From: Caldisericota bacterium
GTDB lineage: Bacteria > CG03 > B21-G15
Assembly (NCBI GenBank): GCA_003650255.1
Contig: QMOP01000093.1
Coordinates: 1 to 5,746 of the forward strand
Reading direction: 5' to 3'
DNA length: 5,746 nucleotides
Below the pieces are notes generated by a model, which saw only the letters and a program-made list of their open reading frames with translations, was not told where the DNA came from and did no database searches. Within the stretch, counting starts at the first letter, position 1; every line of letters begins with the position of its first letter. The position numbers and the translations under genes were made by a program. Shown piece by piece: positions 1-5,043 of this stretch.

Positions 1-101
1 ATGTTAACTGATACAACCTCTCCAAACTGTTCAAATGTTTCTTTCAATGTTTCCTCTGTTGTGTCATAATTCAGGTTTCCAACATAAAGTTTCCTGTTCA
101 T
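1..101 (-). CDS. RRM-type RNA-binding protein, N-terminal fragment
   Basis: The gene starts at the ATG at 101-99 and runs off the left edge after 33 codons. The visible protein begins MNRKLYVGNLNYDTTEETL and continues to FGEVVSVN. This is the first half of an RNA recognition motif: KLYVGNL (residues 4-10) is the RNP-2 strand that contacts RNA, and TTEETLKETFEQFGEV is the first helix and turn of the fold. Small single-RRM proteins of roughly 80-110 residues occur in cyanobacteria and many other bacteria and bind single-stranded RNA in the cytoplasm. The start is fixed by a strong AAGGAGGT ribosome site 10 bases upstream and by a good promoter at 137-164. The RNP-1 strand and any C-terminal tail lie outside the window, so length and target cannot be judged. 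The family call is firm; the specific role is unknown. Confidence 0.9.
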   Translation of the reverse strand, partial: MNRKLYVGNLNYDTTEETLKETFEQFGEVVSVN

Positions 102-110
102 TCTTAAAAA

Positions 111-118
111 ACCTCCTT
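111..118 (-). promoter_or_regulatory. Strong ribosome binding site of the RRM gene
   Basis: Read on the minus strand, the bases are AAGGAGGT, a near-perfect complement to the 3' end of bacterial 16S rRNA. It sits about 10 bases before the ATG at 101. It is much stronger than the start regions of carB and carA, suggesting that the RRM protein is made at a higher level. Confidence 0.85.
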
Positions 119-136
119 AAAAAATCTTACAATTTC

Positions 137-164
137 AGCATAGCATATTATTTAATATTGTCAA
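137..164 (-). promoter_or_regulatory. Sigma70-like promoter for the RRM gene
   Basis: On the minus strand a perfect TTGACA -35 box (164-159) is followed after 16 bases by TATGCT (142-137). This -10 box is preceded by TGC, an extended -10 (TGn) arrangement. The predicted start is near position 130, giving a leader of about 29 bases that contains the AAGGAGG site. The promoter lies between the GC-rich element and the gene, so the RRM gene need not depend on read-through from carB. This is a sequence match only. Confidence 0.7.
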
Positions 165-208
165 ATGATTTCTGTAAAGGTATTCGTTAATAGGATACTT
201 GTGAAGTT

Positions 209-350
209 GGTTTTCCCTTCGGAGGACGCTCGCGTATGTGGCTCGCTCTGCTCGCTGCGCCCGCCTGCCGTCGGGCAGGCCTGCCCACCTACTGTCAGGC
301 AGGGTAGAATGCACCATGTCCTCGCTCGCAAAGCCTCCTCAGGGAAAACC
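209..350. mobile_element. MITE-like GC-rich element with terminal inverted repeats
   Basis: The left end GGTTTTCCCTTCGGAGG (209-225) matches the reverse complement of the right end (334-350) at 15 of 17 bases. The match may extend outward by AAGT (204-207) against ACTT (351-354) with one bulged base. The enclosed 142 bases contain 92 G or C (65%), far above the AT-rich surroundings, and hold two adjacent hairpins. No transposase or plausible gene is inside. Size, inverted ends and foreign composition fit a non-autonomous miniature element or a dispersed palindromic intergenic repeat. No convincing target-site duplication is visible. It fills most of the carB-RRM intergenic gap. Whether it is or was mobile is inference from one copy. 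Confidence 0.55.
263..303. repeat. Two adjacent hairpins built from alternating CCTGCC / GGCAGG
   Basis: GCCTGCC (263-269) pairs perfectly with GGCAGGC (274-280) across a GTCG loop. A second CCTGCC (280-285) can pair with GGCAGG (298-303) across 12 bases. The middle, GGGCAGGCCTGCCC (273-286), is itself a perfect 14-base palindrome, so alternative pairings compete. There is no U-tract on either strand after the stems, so this is not a standard intrinsic terminator, but it could stall polymerase or protect the 3' end of carB mRNA. It forms the core of the inverted-repeat element at 209-350. Confidence 0.7.
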
Positions 351-356
351 ACTTAC

Positions 357-384
357 TATTCGCCATTCGCTATTTGCCATTCGC
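357..384. repeat. Four tandem heptamers YATTYGC at the carB stop codon
   Basis: The plus strand reads TATTCGC, CATTCGC, TATTTGC, CATTCGC in strict 7-base register. The array starts 6 bases after the right arm of the 209-350 element. Its last base is part of carB's stop codon (384-386, TAG on the minus strand). The same heptamer occurs, in the same strand orientation, inside carB at 2298-2332. Confidence 0.85.
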
Positions 385-3300
385 TACTTAATGAGTGCTT
401 TACATGCGGACAGTGTTGTTATGAGAGGAATCTGATTTTCATAAGCCCATCTTCTTATCCAGTATCCATCTGAATATGATTTTTTTCCAGAAGGAGTGTT
501 TATTATGAGGGAAACAATTTTGTTTTTTATCACATGTTCAACATCAAAATCTCCTTTTCCAATCTTTTCAACACTTCTTACTTTTATTCCAAACCTCTTT
601 AAAAATTTTGCTGTCCCAGGGGTTGCAAAAATTTTGTATTTTTTTGAATAAAGTTTAATAATAGGAACTGCCTCATTTTTTGTCCTATCACTTAAAGATA
701 TGAGAATATTTCCTTTTTCTGGAATTCTATTTCCTGCTGCAATCTGTGCTTTTAAGTATGCTTTATGAAAAGATTTTGCTCTTCCCATAACCTCACCTGT
801 TGATTTCATTTCAGGTCCTAAAACAGGGTCAACTCCTGAGAATCTTATAAATGGAAGGACAACCTCTTTTACACAGTAATCCTTTAAATTGTATTTAAGA
901 TTGAAATCTTTTAGTTTTTTCCCAATCATAATCTTTGTTGCAATCTTTGCAAGTGGTACCCCTATTGCTTTTGATATAAATGGAACAGTGCGGGATGCTC
1001 TTGGATTTACTTCAAGAACATAAATCTTTCCATTTTTAACTGCAAATTGTAAATTTATAAGTCCTATAACCCCAAGATTCAATGCAATCTTTTCAGTGAT
1101 TTTTTTTATATCCTCAATTGTTTTTTCAAGTAAACTTACAGGTGGAGTTACACATGCACTATCTCCTGAATGTATTCCTGCCTCTTCAATGTGTTCCATT
1201 AGAGGAGCAATAAAGACACTCTCACCATCACATACTGCGTCAACATCAACCTCAATTGCATTTTCCAGAAATTTATCAATTAAGACAGGATGTTCAGGAT
1301 TAACTTCAGTTGCTCTTTCAAGATATCTTTCAACATCCTCATCTTCGTAAGCAATTTCCATTGCTCTTCCACCGAGGACATATGATGGTCTTAAAATCAC
1401 TGGATATCCAATTTTTTTACAAACCCTCAATGCCTCCTCAATACTTCTTGCTTTACCCCATTCTGGATTTTTTACATTAATTTTCTTTAAGAATTTAGAG
1501 AATTTAATTCTATCCTCTGCTAAATCAATTGCTTCTGGTTGAGTTCCAAGAATCCTTGCTTTTTTCTTTATATGTTTTGTAAGATTTAAAGGAGTTTGAC
1601 CTCCAAGTTGAACAATAACTCCATAAGGTTTTTCAGTTTCAATTATATTTAAAACGTCTTCAGGGGTTAATGGTTCAAAATATAATCTATCACTTGTGTC
1701 ATAGTCAGTTGATACTGTCTCTGGATTTGAGTTTACAATTATTGAAAAAAAGCCCTCTTCTCTTAAAGCAAATGAAGCATGACAGATGCAGTAATCAAAC
1801 TCAATTCCCTGTCCAATCCTGTTCGGTCCTCCTCCAATAATAAGTACTGAGCGACTGAGTGACTGAGTGACTGAATGATTAGAAATTTCATTTTCTTCCT
1901 CATAGGTTGAATAAAAATATGGAGTATATGACTCAAATTCTGCACTGCATGTATCAACTGATTTATATGTTGGAAGAATTTTAAGTTTTTTTCTTAAATT
2001 TCTTATCTCCTTTTCACTTCTTTTAGTTAAATATCCAATCTGATAATCTGAAAAACCATACTGCTTTGCTTCTTTTAAAATTTCTTTACACTTTACACTT
2101 TGCACTTTACACTTCTTTATTCTTTCCTCCATTTCCACAATTTCCTTTATCTGATTTATAAACCATTTATCAATTTTTGAAATTTTTGATATTTCTTCAA
2201 CCGTTAATCCCATTTGAAGTCCATACTTAATATTGAAAATCCTATCACAGTTTGGCAACTTCAACTTCTCCTTTATCTCTTTTAAAAAATCTCTTACCAT
2301 TCGCGATTTTCTATTCGCCATTCGCAATTTTTCTACTCTTTTTGTCTGTCCCATTCCATCTCCTCCAAGTCCAAACCTTCCAATCTCTAAACTCCGTATT
2401 GCTTTTTGCAGTGCTTCTTTGAATGTTCTTCCGAAACTTAAAACCTCTCCCACTGATTTCATGCTTGAATTCAATCTCTGGTCTGCTTCTAAAAATTTTT
2501 CAAAATTGAATCTTGGAATCTTAACTACAACATAATCAATTACTGGTTCAAAACTTGCAGGTGTCTTTTTTGTTATATCATTTGGAATCTCATCAAGTGT
2601 ATATCCTACTGCAAGTTTTGCTGCAATCTTTGCAATTGGAAAACCTGTTGCTTTTGAAGCAAGAGCAGATGAGCGGGATACTCTTGGGTTCATCTCAATT
2701 GCATAAATTTTTCCATTTTCTGGATTTACTGCGAACTGAATATTTGAACCTCCAGTATCAACACCCACTGCTCTTATTATTTTGAAAGAAAGATTCCTTA
2801 ATTCTTGATACTCTTTATCAGTTAATGTTTGAGCTGGTGCAACAGTAATGGAGTCGCCTGTATGAACTCCCATAGGGTCTAAATTTTCAATTGAACATAT
2901 AACAACACAGTTATCCTTTTTGTCCCTCATAACCTCTAATTCAAACTCTTTCCATCCAACAACAGATTCTTCAATCAGTATTTCGCTTACAGGAGATGCC
3001 TCAAGTGCTTTTTTGGCAAAATAAGAAAATTCATCCTCTTTTTCAACAACAGCACCACCTGTTCCTCCGAGAGTGAAAGCAGGTCGGATTATTAAAGGAA
3101 GTCCAATTCTTTTGGCAATCTTTCTTGCTTCTTCTAAATTTCTTGCAATTCCACTTTTGGGTGTTTCAATACCAATTTCCTTCATTAGTTTCTTAAACAT
3201 TTCTCTTGACTCTGCTTTCTTTATACTTTCAACATTTGCTCCAATTAATTCAACATTATATTTTTCAAGTATCCCTTTTTCATGTAGTTCAACAGCAAGA

Positions 3301-3590
3301 TTTAAGGCAGTTTGACCTCCTAAGGTTGGAAGAATTGCATCAGGTCTTTCCTTTTTTATTATCTTTTCAAGATACTCAACTGTTAATGGCTCTATATATA
3401 CCTTTGTTGCCATTTCAGGGTCAGTCATTATTGTTGCTGGATTTGAATTAACAAGTATTGTCTTATAACCTTCTTCTTTTAATGCTTTTAATGCTTGAGA
3501 GCCAGAATAGTCAAACTCACATGCTTGACCTATTATAATTGGACCAGAGCCAATAACCAAAATTTTTTCTAAATCAGTTCTTTTTGGCAT
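384..3590 (-). CDS. carB: Carbamoyl-phosphate synthase, large (synthase) subunit
   Basis: This subunit uses ammonia passed from CarA, bicarbonate and two ATP to make carbamoyl phosphate for pyrimidine and arginine synthesis in the cytoplasm. The 1068-residue protein has the complete bacterial layout. The first ATP-grasp half (about 1-405) carries GSGPIIIGQACEFDYSG, RPAFTLGGTGG (169-179) and EMNPRVSRSSALASKATG. The oligomerisation linker (about 406-560) is next. The second ATP-grasp half (about 581-935) carries GGGPNRIGQGIEFDYC, RPSYVLGGRAMEI and EVNPRASRTVPFISKA. A C-terminal MGS-like allosteric domain (about 937-1068) follows, with ATPGT (989-993). Three short repeat arrays encode in-frame inserts at about 420-431, 493-502 and 572-582, all in the linker or just before the second half. 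The C-terminus ends soon after PLITTLSACKALIK, without the further 15-20 residues I expect from homologues, and its stop adjoins another repeat. The ATG at 3590 has no clear Shine-Dalgarno site; MPKRTDLEKILVIGSGP is a normal CarB start. Confidence 0.97.
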   Translation of the reverse strand: MPKRTDLEKILVIGSGPIIIGQACEFDYSGSQALKALKEEGYKTILVNSNPATIMTDPEMATKVYIEPLTVEYLEKIIKKERPDAILPTLGGQTALNLAVELHEKGILEKYNVELIGANVESIKKAESREMFKKLMKEIGIETPKSGIARNLEEARKIAKRIGLPLIIRPAFTLGGTGGAVVEKEDEFSYFAKKALEASPVSEILIEESVVGWKEFELEVMRDKKDNCVVICSIENLDPMGVHTGDSITVAPAQTLTDKEYQELRNLSFKIIRAVGVDTGGSNIQFAVNPENGKIYAIEMNPRVSRSSALASKATGFPIAKIAAKLAVGYTLDEIPNDITKKTPASFEPVIDYVVVKIPRFNFEKFLEADQRLNSSMKSVGEVLSFGRTFKEALQKAIRSLEIGRFGLGGDGMGQTKRVEKLRMANRKSRMVRDFLKEIKEKLKLPNCDRIFNIKYGLQMGLTVEEISKISKIDKWFINQIKEIVEMEERIKKCKVQSVKCKEILKEAKQYGFSDYQIGYLTKRSEKEIRNLRKKLKILPTYKSVDTCSAEFESYTPYFYSTYEEENEISNHSVTQSLSRSVLIIGGGPNRIGQGIEFDYCICHASFALREEGFFSIIVNSNPETVSTDYDTSDRLYFEPLTPEDVLNIIETEKPYGVIVQLGGQTPLNLTKHIKKKARILGTQPEAIDLAEDRIKFSKFLKKINVKNPEWGKARSIEEALRVCKKIGYPVILRPSYVLGGRAMEIAYEDEDVERYLERATEVNPEHPVLIDKFLENAIEVDVDAVCDGESVFIAPLMEHIEEAGIHSGDSACVTPPVSLLEKTIEDIKKITEKIALNLGVIGLINLQFAVKNGKIYVLEVNPRASRTVPFISKAIGVPLAKIATKIMIGKKLKDFNLKYNLKDYCVKEVVLPFIRFSGVDPVLGPEMKSTGEVMGRAKSFHKAYLKAQIAAGNRIPEKGNILISLSDRTKNEAVPIIKLYSKKYKIFATPGTAKFLKRFGIKVRSVEKIGKGDFDVEHVIKNKIVSLIINTPSGKKSYSDGYWIRRWAYENQIPLITTLSACKALIK
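1846..1877. repeat. Four tandem octamers ACTGAGTG inside carB
   Basis: The plus strand reads ACTGAGCG, ACTGAGTG, ACTGAGTG, ACTGAATG. In carB this encodes about residues 572-582 (HSVTQSLSRS), between the conserved ends YSTYEEENE and VLIIGGGPNRIGQG. The unit length is not a multiple of three, yet the frame is intact. Read on the minus strand as CAGTCRCT, the unit is 6-7 of 8 identical to the CTGTCGCT octamer in carA. Confidence 0.85.
2085..2114. repeat. Four tandem heptamers TTTACAC inside carB
   Basis: The plus strand reads TTTACAC, TTTACAC, TTTGCAC, TTTACAC and then TT. It encodes about residues 493-502 of CarB (KCKVQSVKCK), between helices of the oligomerisation domain, after EIVEMEERIK and before EILKEAKQYGFSD. 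The repetition at the protein level (KCKV then VKCK) also marks it as a low-complexity insert. Confidence 0.85.
2298..2332. repeat. Five degenerate tandem heptamers, CATTCGC family, inside carB
   Basis: The plus strand reads CATTCGC, GATTTTC, TATTCGC, CATTCGC, AATTTTT in 7-base register. It encodes about residues 420-431 of CarB (KLRMANRKSRMV), directly after the first ATP-grasp half, where other CarB proteins run more directly from EIGRFGL into the linker. It matches the array at 357-384 in sequence, period and strand. Confidence 0.8.
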
Positions 3591-3591
3591 C

Positions 3592-3620
3592 TTGTTTTAT
3601 AGATAAATTTGTTATATAAT
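3592..3620 (+). promoter_or_regulatory. Candidate promoter of the small membrane-protein pair
   Basis: TTGTTT (3592-3597), 17 bases, then a perfect TATAAT (3615-3620). The predicted transcription start, about 7 bases after the -10 box, falls near 3627, only about 3 bases before the ATG at 3630. The first small gene would then be translated from a nearly leaderless message, which fits its poor ribosome site. The AT-rich setting raises the chance of a false match. Confidence 0.5.
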
Positions 3621-3644
3621 AGGTTTAAGATGGGATTAAATGAA
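3616..3644 (-). promoter_or_regulatory. Candidate promoter of carB, overlapping the divergent one
   Basis: On the minus strand TTCATT (3644-3639), 17 bases, then TATTAT (3621-3616). This would start transcription near 3609, about 18 bases before the carB ATG. The -35 box is weak. A second possible -10, TATAAA (3601-3596), would put the start at the ATG itself. carB plausibly needs its own promoter because the two small genes separate it from carA. Confidence 0.3.
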
Positions 3645-3821
3645 AAACAAAGAAGTAGTATTGCAAAATATTCATACGACTTAAGTAAGATTGTTTTTAC
3701 TTTTTCAGTGGTGAGTGAGATAATTGCTGGAAAAAAGTTTAAACTGTGGATATTTATTTCGGGTGTTATCTTGACAGTGCTTTTTTTTGTTTTTGGCTTG
3801 ATGATGGAGAGGGAGGTGTAA
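3630..3821 (+). CDS. Small membrane protein, 63 residues, unknown function
   Basis: The protein begins MGLNEKQRSSIAKYSYDLSK. A moderately hydrophobic stretch follows (about 21-34, IVFTFSVVSEIIAG). A charged turn (KKFK) leads into a clear membrane segment (about 39-58, LWIFISGVILTVLFFVFGLM) and the tail MEREV. Length, the motif IAKYSYDLSK, a central G and a C-terminal hydrophobic helix recall the many 60-75-residue two-helix membrane proteins in bacteria, with a possible resemblance to DUF6722-like proteins. That resemblance is recalled, not tested. The ATG is preferred over the in-frame TTG at 3609, because the TATAAT box would place the transcript start after that TTG. The gene is divergent from carB with a 39-base gap and is followed after 3 bases by another small membrane gene. 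It is probably real, given the promoter, hydrophobic pattern and partner. Confidence 0.65.
   Translation: MGLNEKQRSSIAKYSYDLSKIVFTFSVVSEIIAGKKFKLWIFISGVILTVLFFVFGLMMEREV
3811..3818 (+). promoter_or_regulatory. Strong ribosome binding site of the 32-residue gene
   Basis: GGGAGGTG lies in the last codons of the upstream small gene, with GGAGG ending 8 bases before the ATG at 3825. Good match and spacing are the main evidence that the tiny downstream gene is translated, probably coupled to termination of the first. Confidence 0.75.
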
Positions 3822-3824
3822 TAT

Positions 3825-3923
3825 ATGGAGGCTGTTGGTATTTTGTTTATTGTTTTATCAGTTGTTCTGTTCATATTGATACTCTCTATGAGCAGGAAAA
3901 AGAAGCATCTCAAGAAAATATAA
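3825..3923 (+). CDS. Very small single-span membrane protein, 32 residues
   Basis: The protein starts MEAVGILFIVLSVVLFILIL and ends in a basic tail, SMSRKKKHLKKI. It is a single transmembrane helix (about 3-21) followed by a strongly positive C-terminus, which by the positive-inside rule predicts an N-out, C-in orientation. A strong GGGAGGTG ribosome site precedes the ATG, and the gene begins 3 bases after the 63-residue membrane protein, so the two are probably translated together and may interact. The TAA ends one base before the stop codon of carA on the other strand. I do not recognise a family; at this length similarity searches are weak. Alternatives are a membrane-active toxin or a small regulatory subunit, but nothing in the sequence favours either. 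Confidence 0.6.
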   Translation: MEAVGILFIVLSVVLFILILSMSRKKKHLKKI

Positions 3924-3924
3924 A

Positions 3925-5043
3925 TTATTCATCTTTTTCTATCAATCTTTTAAATTCCTGAAAAATATATTCTGAATCATGTGGACCCGGGGATCCTTCT
4001 GGATGATATTGAAAACTTAAAATTGGAAAATCTTTATGTTTCATTCCCTCAAGTGTTTTATCATTTAAATTTATATGTGTTATTTCAAAGGAAGAAGGTA
4101 GTGTTTCAGGGTCTACACAGAAGTTGTGATTCTGAACTGTTATTTCAATTTTTCCAGTTTTTAAATCTTTAACAGGATGGTTTCCACCATGATGTCCGAA
4201 TTTGAGTTTAAATGTCTTAGCCCCACTTCCAAGTCCAATTAACTGATGCCCTAGACATATTCCAAGAACAGGTAAATACTTCTCTTTGTTGTAGTTAATC
4301 AATTCCCTTGCAAGTTTTATTCCATAAGTAACTCCTTCAGGGTCTCCTGGGCCATTTGAAAGTAAAATTCCATCAGGATTTAATCTTAAAATTTCCTTTA
4401 ACTCTGTATTTCCTTTTAAAACAATGACTCTTAAACCAACCTTTTCAAGCAAACGAATAATATTCAACTTCACACCAAAATCAATTACAGCCACTGTCGC
4501 TCTGTCGCTCTGTCGCTCTGTCGCTCTGTATCTCCTGAAGACAGAGTAGGGAGAGCGATTTACAATAGATACAAGGTCTCTTCCTTTAATTGAAGGTGTT
4601 TCTTTAAGTTTCTTCATAAGAGTTTTGATATTAAATTCATCTCTTGATATTATTCCTTTCATGGATCCCTTTTCTCTTATTTTTTTTACAATTTTTCTTG
4701 TATCAATTCCCTCTATTCCAGGGACTCCATATTTTTTTAAGAAATGATCAAGTGATGTTTTTGCTTTCCAGTTTGAGTAAATTTTTGAGTATTCTCTAAC
4801 AATAAATCCTTCAACCCAGATTCTATAGGATTCAGAATCTTTAAAATTTATACCATAATTTCCAATATGTGGATAGCACATGAGAACTATCTGTCCACAA
4901 TAGGAAGGGTCTGTAAGAATTTCTTCATATCCTGTCAAAGCAGTATTAAAAACGACCTCTCCTACTTTTGTCTTTTTTGCTCCAAATCCAAAACCATAGA
5001 AAACTGAGCCATCTTCAAGTATAAGAATAGCATCCTTTTTCAT
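3925..5043 (-). CDS. carA: Carbamoyl-phosphate synthase, small (glutaminase) subunit
   Basis: CarA hydrolyses glutamine and channels the ammonia to CarB. The 372 residues have the usual two domains. The N-terminal CPSase small-chain domain (about 1-165) carries ILEDGSVFYGFGFGA, FNTALTGYEEILTDPSYCGQ and GVPGIEGIDTRKI. The class I glutamine amidotransferase domain (about 184-370) has the oxyanion region SNGPGDP (229-235), nucleophile Cys263 in GICLGHQ, and His347/Glu349 in FQYHPEG. KFGHHGGNHPV and QNHNF (304-308) are also typical. Length is normal for the family. The linker between domains (172-183, RATERQSDRAT) is encoded by a tandem octamer array. The ATG overlaps purA's stop (ATGA), so translation is probably coupled; no strong ribosome site is visible. 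Unusually, carB does not follow directly: two plus-strand genes lie between them. Confidence 0.97.
   Translation of the reverse strand: MKKDAILILEDGSVFYGFGFGAKKTKVGEVVFNTALTGYEEILTDPSYCGQIVLMCYPHIGNYGINFKDSESYRIWVEGFIVREYSKIYSNWKAKTSLDHFLKKYGVPGIEGIDTRKIVKKIREKGSMKGIISRDEFNIKTLMKKLKETPSIKGRDLVSIVNRSPYSVFRRYRATERQSDRATVAVIDFGVKLNIIRLLEKVGLRVIVLKGNTELKEILRLNPDGILLSNGPGDPEGVTYGIKLARELINYNKEKYLPVLGICLGHQLIGLGSGAKTFKLKFGHHGGNHPVKDLKTGKIEITVQNHNFCVDPETLPSSFEITHINLNDKTLEGMKHKDFPILSFQYHPEGSPGPHDSEYIFQEFKRLIEKDE
4494..4529. repeat. 4.5 perfect tandem octamers CTGTCGCT inside carA
   Basis: Four exact copies of CTGTCGCT plus CTGT occur without a mismatch, the least diverged array in the window. It encodes CarA residues about 172-183, in the linker just before strand VAVIDFG of the amidotransferase domain. 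A partly inverted echo (ACAGAGTAGGGAGAGCGA, about 4541-4558) follows, allowing a small CTCTGT/ACAGAG hairpin. A change of one unit would shift the reading frame. Confidence 0.9.

Noticed and set aside
263..303. Intrinsic terminator for carB
   Set aside because: The stems are strong, but no run of T follows on the minus strand (or on the plus strand), so the classical structure is incomplete.
209..384. Assembly chimera or contamination as the cause of the GC-rich island
   Set aside because: The island has matched inverted ends, and its flanks continue sensibly into the carB end and the RRM promoter. An inserted element explains it better, though read mapping would be needed to exclude an artefact.
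165..473. Open frame of 102 codons on the plus strand, and overlapping frames on both strands, across the GC-rich element
   Set aside because: They read through the inverted repeats, hairpins and the end of carB, have no ribosome site and give low-complexity Arg/Pro/Cys-rich peptides. They look like by-products of the GC-rich element, not genes.
1846..2332. CRISPR-like array from repeated short units
   Set aside because: Units are 7-8 bases, directly tandem, without spacers, and translated in frame as part of CarB.
1096..3451. Several plus-strand open frames of 76-100 codons opposite carB
   Set aside because: They lie entirely antisense to well-conserved carB codons and have no family motifs; they are shadows of carB.
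3569..3913. Open frame of 114 codons on the minus strand between carA and carB
   Set aside because: It is the antisense of the two small membrane genes, overlaps the start of carB and has no ribosome site or recognisable domain. The plus-strand reading has a promoter, a strong ribosome site and membrane-protein patterns.
3981..3999. Cloning-site-like sequence (SmaI and BamHI sites side by side) suggesting vector contamination
   Set aside because: It encodes the conserved CarA segment PEGSPGPHDS in frame, so the restriction sites are coincidental.
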